Shown here: piece after piece, positions 45,191 through 53,642 of the stretch
How the letters are laid out: each line of letters opens with the position of its first letter
Numbering within the stretch: the first letter of the stretch is position 1
IMG/VR virus record: IMGVR_UViG_3300045996_001340
Location: 1 to 59,720 of that record
Source of the DNA: a virus
Strand: one strand, 5' to 3'
Length of the DNA stretch: 59,720 bases
Program-made: the position numbers and the translations under genes
Notes under the pieces: generated by a model
Database searches by the model: none
What the model was told of the DNA's origin: nothing
What the model saw: the letters and a program-made list of their open reading frames with translations, nothing else

Positions 45191-46426
45191 TCAGTCGGCA
45201 TCGGCTTGCGGGCCGAGATCTTCGAACTCCTGAAGTGCGTCGACGGTGAGGGCGGGCCGTTTGTCATCGTGGGTAGCGATGGTTGGACGGCCCGGTGTTT
45301 TGGAAACGAGGTGGGCGAGGGCGCCTGCCGGCTTCTTCTCGGTCGCCGCGCGAAAGTGCTTCGCGCCGACGAGCTCCTCGACCTTCGCGACCGACTTGAG
45401 CTCGGGCTCGGTCAGCAGGTCTTTCTCTTCGATATCGAGATCGACGTCCTTCACGGCCTCGATCACGGCCGCCGCGGGCTTGGTGAAGCTGCGACTGCTC
45501 TTGCCGCCGACAAGCTTCAGACCGCCAACCGGCCTGCCGTGTTGGAGCTCGGCGTAGATGTGCGACTTGATCTCGCCCATCCATTTCGTCAGCTCGCTGA
45601 ACCGCAGATAGATCTTCTCGATCGTCGAGTTGTCGAGCGTCGGCAGCGCCTTCATCGGCGCGTTGAGGTTCTCGAAGTCGCCGATCGCCTGCTCCATCAA
45701 GTCCTTCGCGCGGTGCTTACACGTCTTGCGGATGCGGCAGAAGTTCTGCGAGCACCACGGCCCGGCTTTGAACGGCGCGTCCTCTGCTTCCGTCGCTAGA
45801 GCTGCCGGCGCCAAGACCTCGTCTGCCCACTTGAGCAGGTCGGCGAGTGAGATGCTCCACTTGTCGAAGTGGCCGATACGCGGCTGCACGATATGGAGCA
45901 CGAAGTCGGTGATGTCCGGATAGAGCCACCCGTAGTCGTGCCACCAGCCGAGCCCGTAGAGCATCAACTGTTCGCAATTCTCCGCGAACACTTGCACACC
46001 TTCGCCTAGCTTTAGGTCGATGATGTGCGCCACCGTCTTGTCGATGTTGACGCGGTCAGACGTGCCGAAGCCGTTCTTCACCCACCGGGTGTAGCGGACT
46101 CGCAGCTCGGAGTGCGACTCGCCCGGAATGTCGGCGCAGTAGTCGAGGAATTGGTTTACGCCATCGACCATCGCGCGGTCGACTGTGACGTCCGCTGCAC
46201 CTTTGACGTGGATAACCGTATCGAGAAAGGACTCTGCGCGCACACCGCGGTCGTGGCACCACTCCGCAACGGTGTGCCCCGCAGTCCCGTACAGCGCGTA
46301 GCTGCTCTGCTCGTCGGGTACGCCTTTGGATGCGCGCACACTTCCCGCGCAGTGCATCCACCTTTTCGCGCCGGACGGGCCGAGATCGGAGTGCGGGTTG
46401 TCGACAATCTCTACAGGTGCGCCCAT
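45191..46426 (-). CDS. DUF2800 family PD-(D/E)xK nuclease, 411 aa
   Basis: SGAKRWMHCAGSVRASKGVP, then GTAGHTVAEWCHD at the N-terminus and TSDRVNIDKTVAHIIDLKLG (D and DxK catalytic pattern) mark DUF2800. CSQNFCRIRKTCKHRAK, near residue 235, provides cysteines resembling the cluster of Cas4/RecB-like nucleases. Always seen beside DUF2815 and family A polymerase in phage replication cassettes. Probably a 5'-3' or 3'-5' exonuclease in recombination. Confidence 0.88.
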   Translation of the reverse strand: MGAPVEIVDNPHSDLGPSGAKRWMHCAGSVRASKGVPDEQSSYALYGTAGHTVAEWCHDRGVRAESFLDTVIHVKGAADVTVDRAMVDGVNQFLDYCADIPGESHSELRVRYTRWVKNGFGTSDRVNIDKTVAHIIDLKLGEGVQVFAENCEQLMLYGLGWWHDYGWLYPDITDFVLHIVQPRIGHFDKWSISLADLLKWADEVLAPAALATEAEDAPFKAGPWCSQNFCRIRKTCKHRAKDLMEQAIGDFENLNAPMKALPTLDNSTIEKIYLRFSELTKWMGEIKSHIYAELQHGRPVGGLKLVGGKSSRSFTKPAAAVIEAVKDVDLDIEEKDLLTEPELKSVAKVEELVGAKHFRAATEKKPAGALAHLVSKTPGRPTIATHDDKRPALTVDALQEFEDLGPQADAD

Positions 46427-46923
46427 CGAACCCCTCGAATAACTCGACTAACCTGCGTTTGAGAAACACCAAATGCCGCAGCGAGCTCGCGCTGCGGGCG
46501 CTTCGAAGCCCTGATGGCCTTCACATCGCTCTCGGTAAGCTTTGCCAGGGTGTGCGCCTCGCCGCGCAGCACTTGACCGTGGAGGTCTTTGTCCGCGGTG
46601 TTTTCTTCGACTGTGCCCCAAGCTAGGTTTGAGGACCTGTTGTCGAAACGGACGCCGTTGAGGTGCCTCGCTTCATGTTCGGGAGAAGGACGTTCACCTT
46701 GAAAGGCGGTAAGAACAAGAACGTGAACATCCCTGCACTTCTGCACGTTGGCGTTCGACAGCATCACTTGCAGATATCGAACCTTGTAGCTTAGGAAACG
46801 CAGTAGCTTTCCCTTGCGGCGGTGTCCGGAACTGATGATGCGGTCGAGCGATCGAACACGGCCGAGGTCACTGACCTCGTACACGCCCTCGTACCCAACA
46901 ACTGCAGCCCACATCTCGCGCAT
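46411..46923 (-). CDS. NUMOD4/HNH homing endonuclease, second copy, 170 aa
   Basis: Start ATG 46923 (MREMWAAVVGYEGVYEVSDL). NUMOD4, then HNH core (LVLTAFQGERPSPEHEARHL, then NGVRFDNRSSNLAWGTVEEN), then a C-terminal HTH (KAIRASKRPQRELAAAFGVS). It shares layout and many residues with the 43338-43904 gene, so the two are related but diverged. Its ATG touches the upstream stop by one base and its stop overlaps the DUF2800 start by 16 bp. Confidence 0.85.
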   Translation of the reverse strand: MREMWAAVVGYEGVYEVSDLGRVRSLDRIISSGHRRKGKLLRFLSYKVRYLQVMLSNANVQKCRDVHVLVLTAFQGERPSPEHEARHLNGVRFDNRSSNLAWGTVEENTADKDLHGQVLRGEAHTLAKLTESDVKAIRASKRPQRELAAAFGVSQTQVSRVIRGVRWAHL

Positions 46924-47192
46924 CAAGCGACTCGTTTGGCGTACTTGTTGCGCTCGATGAGGCGCATCCGCTGGCCGTGCACCGGCGGCGTGCAACCCGT
47001 CTCCGCCTTCGCGATAAACGGGTAGTTGTGGTTCTTGCCGCGGCCCTTGTACGGTTTGATGCGCGAGAGGATCAGCTCACGTTCACCGGCCGGACGCGAC
47101 TCTGCGAACGCGAGCTCGCGGAACTTCATGATGGCGCGGCGGAACGGCGTGCCGGCCTTCACGTTGAGATCGGGACCTTGGACGTTGTTCAT
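46923..47192 (-). CDS. Hypothetical basic protein, 89 aa
   Basis: Starts MNNVQGPDLNVKAGTPFRRA. Basic, with IKPYKGRGKNHNYPFIAKAE. Overlaps the membrane protein gene upstream by 4 bp. Possible nucleic-acid binder; no family recognised. Confidence 0.6.
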   Translation of the reverse strand: MNNVQGPDLNVKAGTPFRRAIMKFRELAFAESRPAGERELILSRIKPYKGRGKNHNYPFIAKAETGCTPPVHGQRMRLIERNKYAKRVA

Positions 47193-47494
47193 CGCTCGAT
47201 GCCTCGCTTCGCTTCAGCTTTCATGAGATACCACTGGCTCGCGACCGAGCCGAATGCAGTCAGCACGACGTAGAACAGCAGCGTCGTCGCAAACGCTACT
47301 GGTTTGTCTTTCACGCCGATCAACATGTTCACGATGAAAAACTGGGAGGCGAACCACACGCCATTCGAAAAGACGCTGGAAACCCCGTTGTACCAAAGGC
47401 CCTTCGACCCTTTCGAATTGCGAGCACGCGAAGTTGCCGTGTGCGCTGCGTTCTGCAGCACCAACAACACTCCCCAGATAATCCACTCAGTCAC
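47189..47494 (-). CDS. Membrane protein, 101 aa
   Basis: Starts MTEWIIWGVLLVLQNAAHTA. Three hydrophobic stretches (WIIWGVLLVLQNAA, GVWFASQFFIVNMLIG, VAFATTLLFYVVLTAFGS). The pattern with a basic loop (SRARNSKGSKG) resembles small phage membrane proteins of unknown role. Confidence 0.65.
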   Translation of the reverse strand: MTEWIIWGVLLVLQNAAHTATSRARNSKGSKGLWYNGVSSVFSNGVWFASQFFIVNMLIGVKDKPVAFATTLLFYVVLTAFGSVASQWYLMKAEAKRGIER

Positions 47495-47524
47495 GGATCA
47501 CTCCCGATGCGGGAGCAATCGCTC

Positions 47525-47555
47525 CCAAAAGAGGAGGGCCGACGGCCAGCCCTCC
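47525..47555 (-). terminator. Rho-independent-like terminator (minus strand)
   Basis: On the minus strand ggagggc pairs with gccctcc (stem at 47533-47539 and 47549-47555), followed by TCTTTTGG. A second stem, gggagc/gctccc, follows in the 83-bp gap. This would end or attenuate transcription after the 47577-47972 gene. Confidence 0.55.
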
Positions 47556-47576
47556 AGGCAACAACAGCGCGAACAG

Positions 47577-47972
47577 TTACTCGGCCTTCGCTTCCTTCGC
47601 AGCCTTGATGACGGCGGCGAACTTCGACTTGTCCAGACCGCCGAGCGTCTCGGCTCCGCCGACCTTCTTCAGAATCGCCTGCGCCTTGTCCGAAGCGCCG
47701 AGCCGCTTGCCGGCTTCGATCAGCGCATTGCGCACGTCGTCCTTCGTGTACTCGACGACCGACTCTTCATCCGCGTCGAGGAACGAGGTGTCGTCCTTCG
47801 GCTTCTCGGGCTCTTTCGGTGTCTCCTTCGGCTTCGAGGACTTGGCAGGCTTCGATGTTCCGGCGTTTTCCTGCGGTGTTGCGGCGCCCGCAGGCACTGC
47901 AACCGGCGCGCTCGCCAACTTTTCGAGCGCCGCAACGGCACGCTCCAACAAACTCACGAACTTCTCGAGCAT
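47577..47972 (-). CDS. Hypothetical protein, 131 aa, linker plus C-terminal helical domain
   Basis: ATG 47972 with AGGAGA at good distance. Residues 1-25 are amphipathic helix (MLEKFVSLLERAVAALEKLA). Residues 30-70 are a Pro/Lys/Ala linker, and the last 55 (TKDDVRNALIEAGKRLGASD, then AQAILKKVGGAETLGGLDKS) form a small helical domain. I know the same C-terminal pattern from uncharacterised phage replication-region proteins. Abundant expression is suggested by its own terminator. Confidence 0.65.
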   Translation of the reverse strand: MLEKFVSLLERAVAALEKLASAPVAVPAGAATPQENAGTSKPAKSSKPKETPKEPEKPKDDTSFLDADEESVVEYTKDDVRNALIEAGKRLGASDKAQAILKKVGGAETLGGLDKSKFAAVIKAAKEAKAE

Positions 47973-47992
47973 CAACTTCTCCTTCAGGGTGG

Positions 47993-48517
47993 TTACAACT
48001 TTGCGCCGGGAGCCAGCGGCGCGAGGCCGTGCTTCTCTCGGAACTCTTGGGACGCAGCGAGCGCACGCCACGCGCGAGCGTCGTATTCGTCGAGCATCTG
48101 CACGACCAGGCGTTCCTGCTCGACGAAGTCAGCAGCGCGGTCGTGCGCTGCTTGCAGATCGGCGAGGTCCGTACCGTGGCGCTCGATGCACTCTTCATGG
48201 TCCATCGACTTGCCGCGGGCGTGATGCAGCGGCTGGCCGGGGTTGTGCTTGTCGTTGCCTTGCTTCGACCAACGCGCAACGCCCGCGAGCGCGGCAGGAA
48301 AGTAGTTGTAGCAACCGGCTCGCAGGGGGATTTCTTTGCGCGCGTCCGAATCGGTTGGTAGCGTCAGCTTCGGTACGCCGACGAGCTCCGGCATCATGCC
48401 GACCTGCCTCGGCAAGACCGCGCCGCCATCGTTGTCGACTCTTGCCGGGTAGCCCTTGTCCCTCAACAGCGATTCGCTGTACGAGCTGTACCCGAAGTCG
48501 TCGTTGCTTGATGTCAT
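47993..48517 (-). CDS. dATP/dGTP diphosphohydrolase N-terminal domain protein (DUF5664), 174 aa
   Basis: ATG 48517. RKEIPLRAGCYNYFPAALAG, then VARWSKQGNDKHNPGQPLHH and ARGKSMDHEECIERHGTDL fit the DUF5664 family, annotated as the N-terminal domain of dATP/dGTP diphosphohydrolases (MazG-like). The C-terminal 50 residues are a helical extension (EYDARAWRALAASQEFREKH). A role in dNTP pool control is likely. The start shares one base with the phosphoesterase stop. Confidence 0.75.
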   Translation of the reverse strand: MTSSNDDFGYSSYSESLLRDKGYPARVDNDGGAVLPRQVGMMPELVGVPKLTLPTDSDARKEIPLRAGCYNYFPAALAGVARWSKQGNDKHNPGQPLHHARGKSMDHEECIERHGTDLADLQAAHDRAADFVEQERLVVQMLDEYDARAWRALAASQEFREKHGLAPLAPGAKL

Positions 48518-50055
48518 TACAGCCTCCACTCCCCGTCGATGATGTTGATGAGCGACCGCTTGCCGTTCGGGTAGACGATGCAGTGCGTGTTGAGCCACGA
48601 GCTCGGTCCGCCGGTGTACTCGAGGCGCAGACGCGTAGAGGTGCCCGTCTGGTAGCAGCCCTCCTCGATGCCCGGCGAGTGCGAGTGCCCGATGATCGAC
48701 TTCACGCCGATGCGCCGCAGATTCTTGCGGCTGCCACGCGCGCCGTTCGGCCCACGGTCGCCGTGCATGCCGAGCTCTATGCCCGCAACCTGGCAGCTCT
48801 CATCGCCGTCGAGCACCTTGACGCCCGGCAAGCGAGAGCGCGCGATCAGTGCGAACGGCGAGGGGTACTCCGTGCCGCCAGGACCCATGCGCGTCGCCTG
48901 CACCATCGCAAGCGCCGTGCGCAGGTAGAACGCCGCGTTCACTGGGTCGGTGCGCCAGTCGTTCGACACGATCCAGCGACGCAGGAAGTCATCGTGGTTG
49001 GAAGAGACGATGTGGTCTTCGCAGAACGGCAACGCCTCGTCGCGAACGAACTCGATAGCCGAATGAACTTCGCGCTCCACGTCATCGAGCGACGACATGC
49101 GCTTCGCGATACGGTTGAACGGATTGCCGAGGTGGTGAGGGTTCGCGCTGTATCCGTCGAGCAGGTCGTGATAGAAGCGGCGCTTCGGTCGCAACACCGC
49201 CATGATCTCGCGCGTCGCGGCGAGCACGCCCGGATCAGCGAAGCCAACGTGCATGTCCCCGAGCGCGATTGCCTCGACTTCGCTCGCCGAGGCGCTTCCC
49301 GGCGCATAGAGTTTGTCGAGGTCGTAGAAGTGACCTGTCGTCTTCTCCGCATTCAGTTGGCGCAAGTGGAATTTGCCGGCGCGCATCTCGACATACGCCG
49401 CGCCAAGGGTGTGGTGGAAGTCGCCAAGCTTGCCGGCCTTCGAGTCGACGTAGTTGCGCACGGTGCACGCGCCGGTTGTCGTCAGGATCTTCGGCAGTCG
49501 TGACTGCGGTGTCGGCACCGTCGTCAGCTGGAGCTTCGGATGCGGCAGGATGCCACTCTCGCCGTGCGTCAACGCCTCGAACCCGGTGAGCGGCGAAGTT
49601 GCCGTCGGCTGCACACGCACGTCGCCAAGGACGACGAGGTTCCTGTTCATCTTGCGACGCGAGTTGAATAGGAACGGCGTGACGCGGTCGTCCCAGACGT
49701 CGTGTAGCTTCGCGAGCTTCGACCAGCGCGATGTCGGATTGCGATAGCGCCCCGGTACGACCAGCAACTCCGCCGAGTTCACGTGGCAGAAGTACTCGAG
49801 AGAATCGAGAAACCCCTTGTGAATTGGCGTTGCGTTCTGCGCGTACGTGACGACGAATCGCTCGACCTTGCCGAGGTCGCGCTTGAAGATCGGCATCTTC
49901 GTCGAGCGCTTGCGTGCTGCCGCCTCAGGCGTAGTGGTGGAGTAGCAGTAGGGCCGCCCGCCGGGCGAGCCGCCGCACTTCCAGCGCAAGGCGCCCGAGG
50001 GCGTGCGAGCGCCGCGGTGCATCAGGCTGCCGCACTTGGGGCAGGTTGGGTTCAT
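48517..50055 (-). CDS. Zinc-ribbon metallophosphoesterase, 512 aa
   Basis: Start ATG 50055 (ATGA overlap). Zinc ribbon at MNPTCPKCGSLMHRGARTPS, then WKCGGSPGGRPYC. Phosphoesterase signs: GDMHVGFADPGV (D-x-H), SSNHDDFLRRW (N-H-D) and IGHSHSPGIEEG (G-H-x-H). Long middle region of unknown function. Calcineurin-like phosphatases of this type act on nucleic acids or nucleotides; the zinc ribbon suggests a nucleic-acid substrate. Confidence 0.75.
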   Translation of the reverse strand: MNPTCPKCGSLMHRGARTPSGALRWKCGGSPGGRPYCYSTTTPEAAARKRSTKMPIFKRDLGKVERFVVTYAQNATPIHKGFLDSLEYFCHVNSAELLVVPGRYRNPTSRWSKLAKLHDVWDDRVTPFLFNSRRKMNRNLVVLGDVRVQPTATSPLTGFEALTHGESGILPHPKLQLTTVPTPQSRLPKILTTTGACTVRNYVDSKAGKLGDFHHTLGAAYVEMRAGKFHLRQLNAEKTTGHFYDLDKLYAPGSASASEVEAIALGDMHVGFADPGVLAATREIMAVLRPKRRFYHDLLDGYSANPHHLGNPFNRIAKRMSSLDDVEREVHSAIEFVRDEALPFCEDHIVSSNHDDFLRRWIVSNDWRTDPVNAAFYLRTALAMVQATRMGPGGTEYPSPFALIARSRLPGVKVLDGDESCQVAGIELGMHGDRGPNGARGSRKNLRRIGVKSIIGHSHSPGIEEGCYQTGTSTRLRLEYTGGPSSWLNTHCIVYPNGKRSLINIIDGEWRL

Positions 50056-50480
50056 TCGTCGAACCGACCTTCTTCGATCTCGAGGCGGATGCATGCGATC
50101 CGCGTGCTGCTTCTCGAGTTGAAACGGACATCGTTTGCCGTGTCCGCAGCAGCGCGCGTGTTGTAAATTCCTCCCGTGTAGTGGTCGCCGATCTTGATCC
50201 GGCGGTTGTAAGGCCCGACTTTAGTGACGCGATACACGTTCACGTAGCCGGCGACCTTCTCCGGAAGGTTCTCGACGTCGAACAAGGGCTCCGGCCCGTA
50301 CATCCCGAACGCTTGACCCTGCTGGTTGAAGCGCATCAGCACGTCATCGCTGTAGACGCTGCACTTGCCGAGGGCATGTGCGCCTTGCCAGGCGCTATTG
50401 TTGAAGTCGCGGTCGAGAACAACAACAGGGCTCTTGTCGCTCTTGCGGCGTATCGGTTTGTCGAAATCGATCGTCTTCAC
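50052..50480 (-). CDS. Hypothetical protein, 142 aa
   Basis: GTG 50480 overlaps the zinc-ribbon gene stop (GTGA). Starts MKTIDFDKPIRRKSDKSPVV. GEPLFDVENLP-like PEPLFDVENLPEKVAGYVNV is a motif I associate with many small phage proteins. Domain and function unknown. Confidence 0.6.
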   Translation of the reverse strand: MKTIDFDKPIRRKSDKSPVVVLDRDFNNSAWQGAHALGKCSVYSDDVLMRFNQQGQAFGMYGPEPLFDVENLPEKVAGYVNVYRVTKVGPYNRRIKIGDHYTGGIYNTRAAADTANDVRFNSRSSTRIACIRLEIEEGRFDE

Positions 50481-50653
50481 TTGCTCTTCCTCGCTACTGC
50501 TGGATTCTTGACGATGCCCGGCGTCGCACTCATCTGCGGATGCATCGGGGCCTTACAGCTTGGACACGCCAAGGGCTCGTTACGTTCCGGAACTTTCCGG
50601 AACTCTTCGACCACGTGACCGTTGGCGCAGGCGTACTCGTAGAAGGGAGGCAT
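50477..50653 (-). CDS. FmdB-family zinc ribbon protein, 58 aa
   Basis: ATG 50653 to TGA 50477. MPPFYEYACANGHVVEEFRK, then LACPSCKAPMHPQM: the classical FmdB pattern (Y-E-Y-x-C-x-x-G-H, then C-P-x-C), binding one zinc. The two TTCCGG repeats inside this gene are explained by coding FRKVPER. Possibly regulatory; often found in phage genomes. Overlaps both neighbours. Confidence 0.8.
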   Translation of the reverse strand: MPPFYEYACANGHVVEEFRKVPERNEPLACPSCKAPMHPQMSATPGIVKNPAVARKSK

Positions 50654-50994
50654 CAGCTTTCGGCACGAGCCGCTGCGAACAAGCGCGCGCAGTTTCCGAG
50701 AAGTTCTTCGCTCATCCGAGCTGCAAGTGCGTCGAGCGTTTCGCCGTCGCCGCTGAGCTCAAGGCTGTCGAGCGGCCCGTAACAGGAGCAATGCCCCAGC
50801 GACTCGTAAAACCACCTGCCGTTCTTGCGCAGCAGTGCTTCTCCCGCGCCTTCGTAGCCGCCGTTTCCGTAGCAATAGACGATGACGTCTACTCCGGCAT
50901 CTTCCACTTTCTCCAGCTCGTAACTTTGAAGCGCTTCGTTGTCGAAGTATCCGCTGTCTGTCATTTCGATCTGAACTGCTTTCATTTCACGCAT
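50653..50994 (-). CDS. Hypothetical protein, 113 aa
   Basis: Starts MREMKAVQIEMTDSGYFDNE. DVIVYCYGNGGYEGAGEALL, then GRWFYESLGHCSCYGPLDSL has several cysteines and aromatic residues. No family recognised. The stop shares a base with the zinc ribbon start. Confidence 0.6.
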   Translation of the reverse strand: MREMKAVQIEMTDSGYFDNEALQSYELEKVEDAGVDVIVYCYGNGGYEGAGEALLRKNGRWFYESLGHCSCYGPLDSLELSGDGETLDALAARMSEELLGNCARLFAAARAES

Positions 50995-51292
50995 CCCTCA
51001 AGTGTTTGCCTTTGATGAACTTCGGCCCGGTGATGTACCAGACCTCCCACTCGCGCCGGCTCAGCGCGACGATGTCGCAGCAGGCGGCCCACCACTGCGC
51101 GACCGACTGTCGCGCCGGGTTGAACAGCTTGCGTCGCTCCCACGCCTTCTCTAGAACCTTCTCGAGGAAGTAGTCGCGCCACCGCGGCCCGTACATGCGC
51201 CGCGTGTACTCGGCCGTTACCGTGGCGAGCTGCGCGAAGTGGTCGCGGATCATCTCTTCGAACGCGGCGTATTCCTTCGGGTCTTTCGTCAT
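50987..51292 (-). CDS. Hypothetical protein, 101 aa
   Basis: ATG 51292 chosen because it lies in an ATGA overlap. Starts MTKDPKEYAAFEEMIRDHFA. YTRRMYGPRWRDYFLEKVLE suggests a basic helical protein. Function unknown. Confidence 0.6.
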   Translation of the reverse strand: MTKDPKEYAAFEEMIRDHFAQLATVTAEYTRRMYGPRWRDYFLEKVLEKAWERRKLFNPARQSVAQWWAACCDIVALSRREWEVWYITGPKFIKGKHLRDA

Positions 51293-53394
51293 TCGAGCCA
51301 AGCCTCTTCGGTGGCAACCTGGACGTCATGAAGCGCGACGTGGTTGTTCGGGTGTAGGAAGATGAGTTTCTTGCTGATGAGCTGCTCGATCGCACTCTTC
51401 ATGTTCTTGCGCCGGTTGTCGGCTTTCTCGTTGTCTTCGGGCAGCTTCGCCATCGAGCACTGAAGCAACGTGTGCTGCGGCACGAGGCCGTTACCAACGT
51501 CGTGCGCGAGGTCGCGCAGCGTGTCGAACACGATGACTTGGTTCGCACCTTGCGGCGCCTGCTTGCGGCTCTTCGCCTTCGGCGGTTCGATCGGCTCCAT
51601 GACGAGCGAGGTCAGCGCGTGGCCATCGTCATCGGAGTAGCCGAGATCGATTGAAGTCGCTTGGTAGGCGAGCGGCGGCTGGTCGGGCGACGCCTTGAAG
51701 CGTGCACGGCTTACCGTGACGATCGGCTTGGTTGCATCGCGCGTGACGATGTTCTCGCCCTCGGCGTCGGCTTTGAACGTGGAGGCGCCGCGGCCGCGGC
51801 TCTGATCGCCGTGGCCTGTGTGATGGACAAGGATCACCGTCGCGTCGAACGCGGTGTCGGCACGCTTCAGGCCGCTCTCGATCTTGCCGAGGAACGCCTT
51901 GACGTCAGCGTTGTCGTTCTCATCGATCCCGCCCGACAGCTTGCTGAACGTGTCGAGCACGAAGAGCACGGGGCGAATGTTCAACGCCACGCAGTCGGCA
52001 CGGATCAGGTCGATACCTTCCTTCTCGGCAAGGTTCAGCCGGCGCTCGAGCACGAAGAGAGGCACCTCATCGGGGCTGCGCTCGGGGCAGAAGCGGATGA
52101 ACCACGCGCGCACGCGCCGGTCCAGGTCGCCGCCTTCTGCGCTGACTACGCACACCGGCTCGTTCAACGTCGTCGCCACACGCAGCGCCCAGTCGAGCGC
52201 GATGAAGCTCTTGAACGAGCCCGGCGGCCCGATCATCAGCGTCGTGACGGCGCGCTCGAGGACGTCGCGGATCAGCCAGCGCGGTCGAGTCGGGTTCTTG
52301 AGGAGGTCGGATACGTGCCGGAAGAGGGTGGCGCTGCGCTCGTGCGCCTGCGTCTCCTGTTGAGGAGTCAGCGGCTCGAAGTCCGCCGGGATCGGGCCGA
52401 GGGCTTGGAAGTCTTCCTTTGCGGTCGCTTGCTGGAGCTCGGGCTGCTCTTGGGCGAGCTTGCACATAGCCCGGTAGCTGGGGCGCTCCGTAACAGGAAG
52501 CGCAAGAGCTTGCGAATCATCAAGGGTGTGGAATCGGTGAGCACGGACCAGGTCGAAGGCGTTACTTTGCCCCCTGGCAGGGTCGGTGTCGTGATGACTG
52601 TGAAGCTTGGTGTCGTCGTCATAGACGATCGCGCCTTCTGGGCGAGAGCCTGCCGTATATGTCCATCTTCCTTCGACTGCTGTCGGGACGTAAGGCAAAC
52701 CGAAGTGTTCGATGGCTTTGCTGATTGAGAATGCACGGCAGAACGCTCCTACGATTCCGGGTTTGTCGAGCGGAGAGACTTTGTTCTCGAGGTCGCTCGG
52801 ACGATCGTGCTCCTGGCGACGCGGCCAACTGTCACGGTTCGTCCAGTCCGCGTACGTGGCGAGCGTCGCATCGACGTCGACCCACATGCCTTCGAGGTTC
52901 CAGTGACTGCGCCAATTGTCGCTGCCGACCGGACGACACGGCGCGAACATAAACTGGCAAGGCGTGAAGCTCTCGCGGGCGACGAGCTCGATGCCGATCA
53001 TCTCGCCGACGCGGCGCACGACGGCCTGGAACTCGTCGTAGCCAGCAGGGCGGGACAGCGGCATCACGACGCGGAAGCGGGGCTTCTCGTCGGTGTGCGA
53101 GAAGGTGGTGTACTGGGCGAACGCGAAATCTTTCAGGAGTTCCGCGACTGCATCGAAGGCCCACGGATCGACGTGGTCGAAGTCGAGCGTGATAGCGTGC
53201 CGGGCGACATAGTTGTCGCTGTGGCGGTAGTCGTCCGAAAACTCCGCGGTGCAATACCATCCCTTGTCTTCTTTCGTCGCGGTCTCGGGAGGCTCGGCAG
53301 TGAGCCAGCCGACGAGCTGCGGCCATTCGACTTGACGCGTCTTCGTCACCTCGGCGTGGTGTCGTCCGCCGAACGAAATGGTCAGTGTTCTCAT
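51289..53394 (-). CDS. Primase-polymerase/RepA-like ATPase fusion, 701 aa
   Basis: N-terminal half: ITLDFDHVDPWAF (acid pair at about 71-73) and YTTFSHTDEKPRFRVVMPLS fit a PrimPol-type primase. C-terminal half: Walker A GPPGSFKS at 389-396, VLFVLDTFSKLSGGIDENDN (Walker B region) and VILVHHTGHGDQSRGRGAST, as in RepA/AAA_25 helicases. It probably primes and unwinds DNA at the origin. Ends AWLE at a TGGCTCGAATGA junction. Confidence 0.88.
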   Translation of the reverse strand: MRTLTISFGGRHHAEVTKTRQVEWPQLVGWLTAEPPETATKEDKGWYCTAEFSDDYRHSDNYVARHAITLDFDHVDPWAFDAVAELLKDFAFAQYTTFSHTDEKPRFRVVMPLSRPAGYDEFQAVVRRVGEMIGIELVARESFTPCQFMFAPCRPVGSDNWRSHWNLEGMWVDVDATLATYADWTNRDSWPRRQEHDRPSDLENKVSPLDKPGIVGAFCRAFSISKAIEHFGLPYVPTAVEGRWTYTAGSRPEGAIVYDDDTKLHSHHDTDPARGQSNAFDLVRAHRFHTLDDSQALALPVTERPSYRAMCKLAQEQPELQQATAKEDFQALGPIPADFEPLTPQQETQAHERSATLFRHVSDLLKNPTRPRWLIRDVLERAVTTLMIGPPGSFKSFIALDWALRVATTLNEPVCVVSAEGGDLDRRVRAWFIRFCPERSPDEVPLFVLERRLNLAEKEGIDLIRADCVALNIRPVLFVLDTFSKLSGGIDENDNADVKAFLGKIESGLKRADTAFDATVILVHHTGHGDQSRGRGASTFKADAEGENIVTRDATKPIVTVSRARFKASPDQPPLAYQATSIDLGYSDDDGHALTSLVMEPIEPPKAKSRKQAPQGANQVIVFDTLRDLAHDVGNGLVPQHTLLQCSMAKLPEDNEKADNRRKNMKSAIEQLISKKLIFLHPNNHVALHDVQVATEEAWLE

Positions 53395-53403
53395 GCAGCC
53401 TTT

Positions 53404-53598
53404 CTATGCGGGGAGGCAGTCATCGAACTCGGCGCGCAACATGTCGCAGGCGCTGTTCATAGACAGGTCGCCGCAGAGGAACTGCTCGTAGAGCTCTTCG
53501 TATTTGCGACGGATGCTGCGAACGGCAGCCGAGTCGTCTTTCAGCTCGCCGACGTAGAAGCCGCAAGCCAGTTCGAGGGGGTTTTCTTCATCGATCAT
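53404..53598 (-). CDS. Hypothetical acidic protein, 64 aa
   Basis: Starts MIDEENPLELACGFYVGELK. Acidic, with helices IRRKYEELYEQFLCGDLSMN and MLRAEFDDCLPA. It is the first gene after the terminator and box at 53629-53680. Function unknown. Confidence 0.6.
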   Translation of the reverse strand: MIDEENPLELACGFYVGELKDDSAAVRSIRRKYEELYEQFLCGDLSMNSACDMLRAEFDDCLPA

Positions 53599-53628
53599 GC
53601 AAGCTCTGAGCCTGCAAGATCAGGTCAT

Positions 53629-53642
53629 GTTCCGGTCGGAAC
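53629..53642. promoter_or_regulatory. GTTCCGGTCGGAAC box before the replication operon
   Basis: The exact reverse complement of the 14-bp box at 6295-6308. It lies immediately after a strong minus-strand terminator and 31 bp before the first gene of the replication arm, mirroring the 31-bp distance at 6295. No good sigma70 hexamer pair is visible around it. Confidence 0.6.

Noticed and set aside
50580-50612. Two TTCCGGAA-like boxes inside the FmdB gene
   Set aside because: They encode the residues FRKVPER of a well-supported gene, so regulatory meaning is not needed to explain them.
36630-53598. T7-type single-subunit RNA polymerase
   Set aside because: No protein in the window has the size or motifs of such a polymerase, despite the T7-like virion genes.
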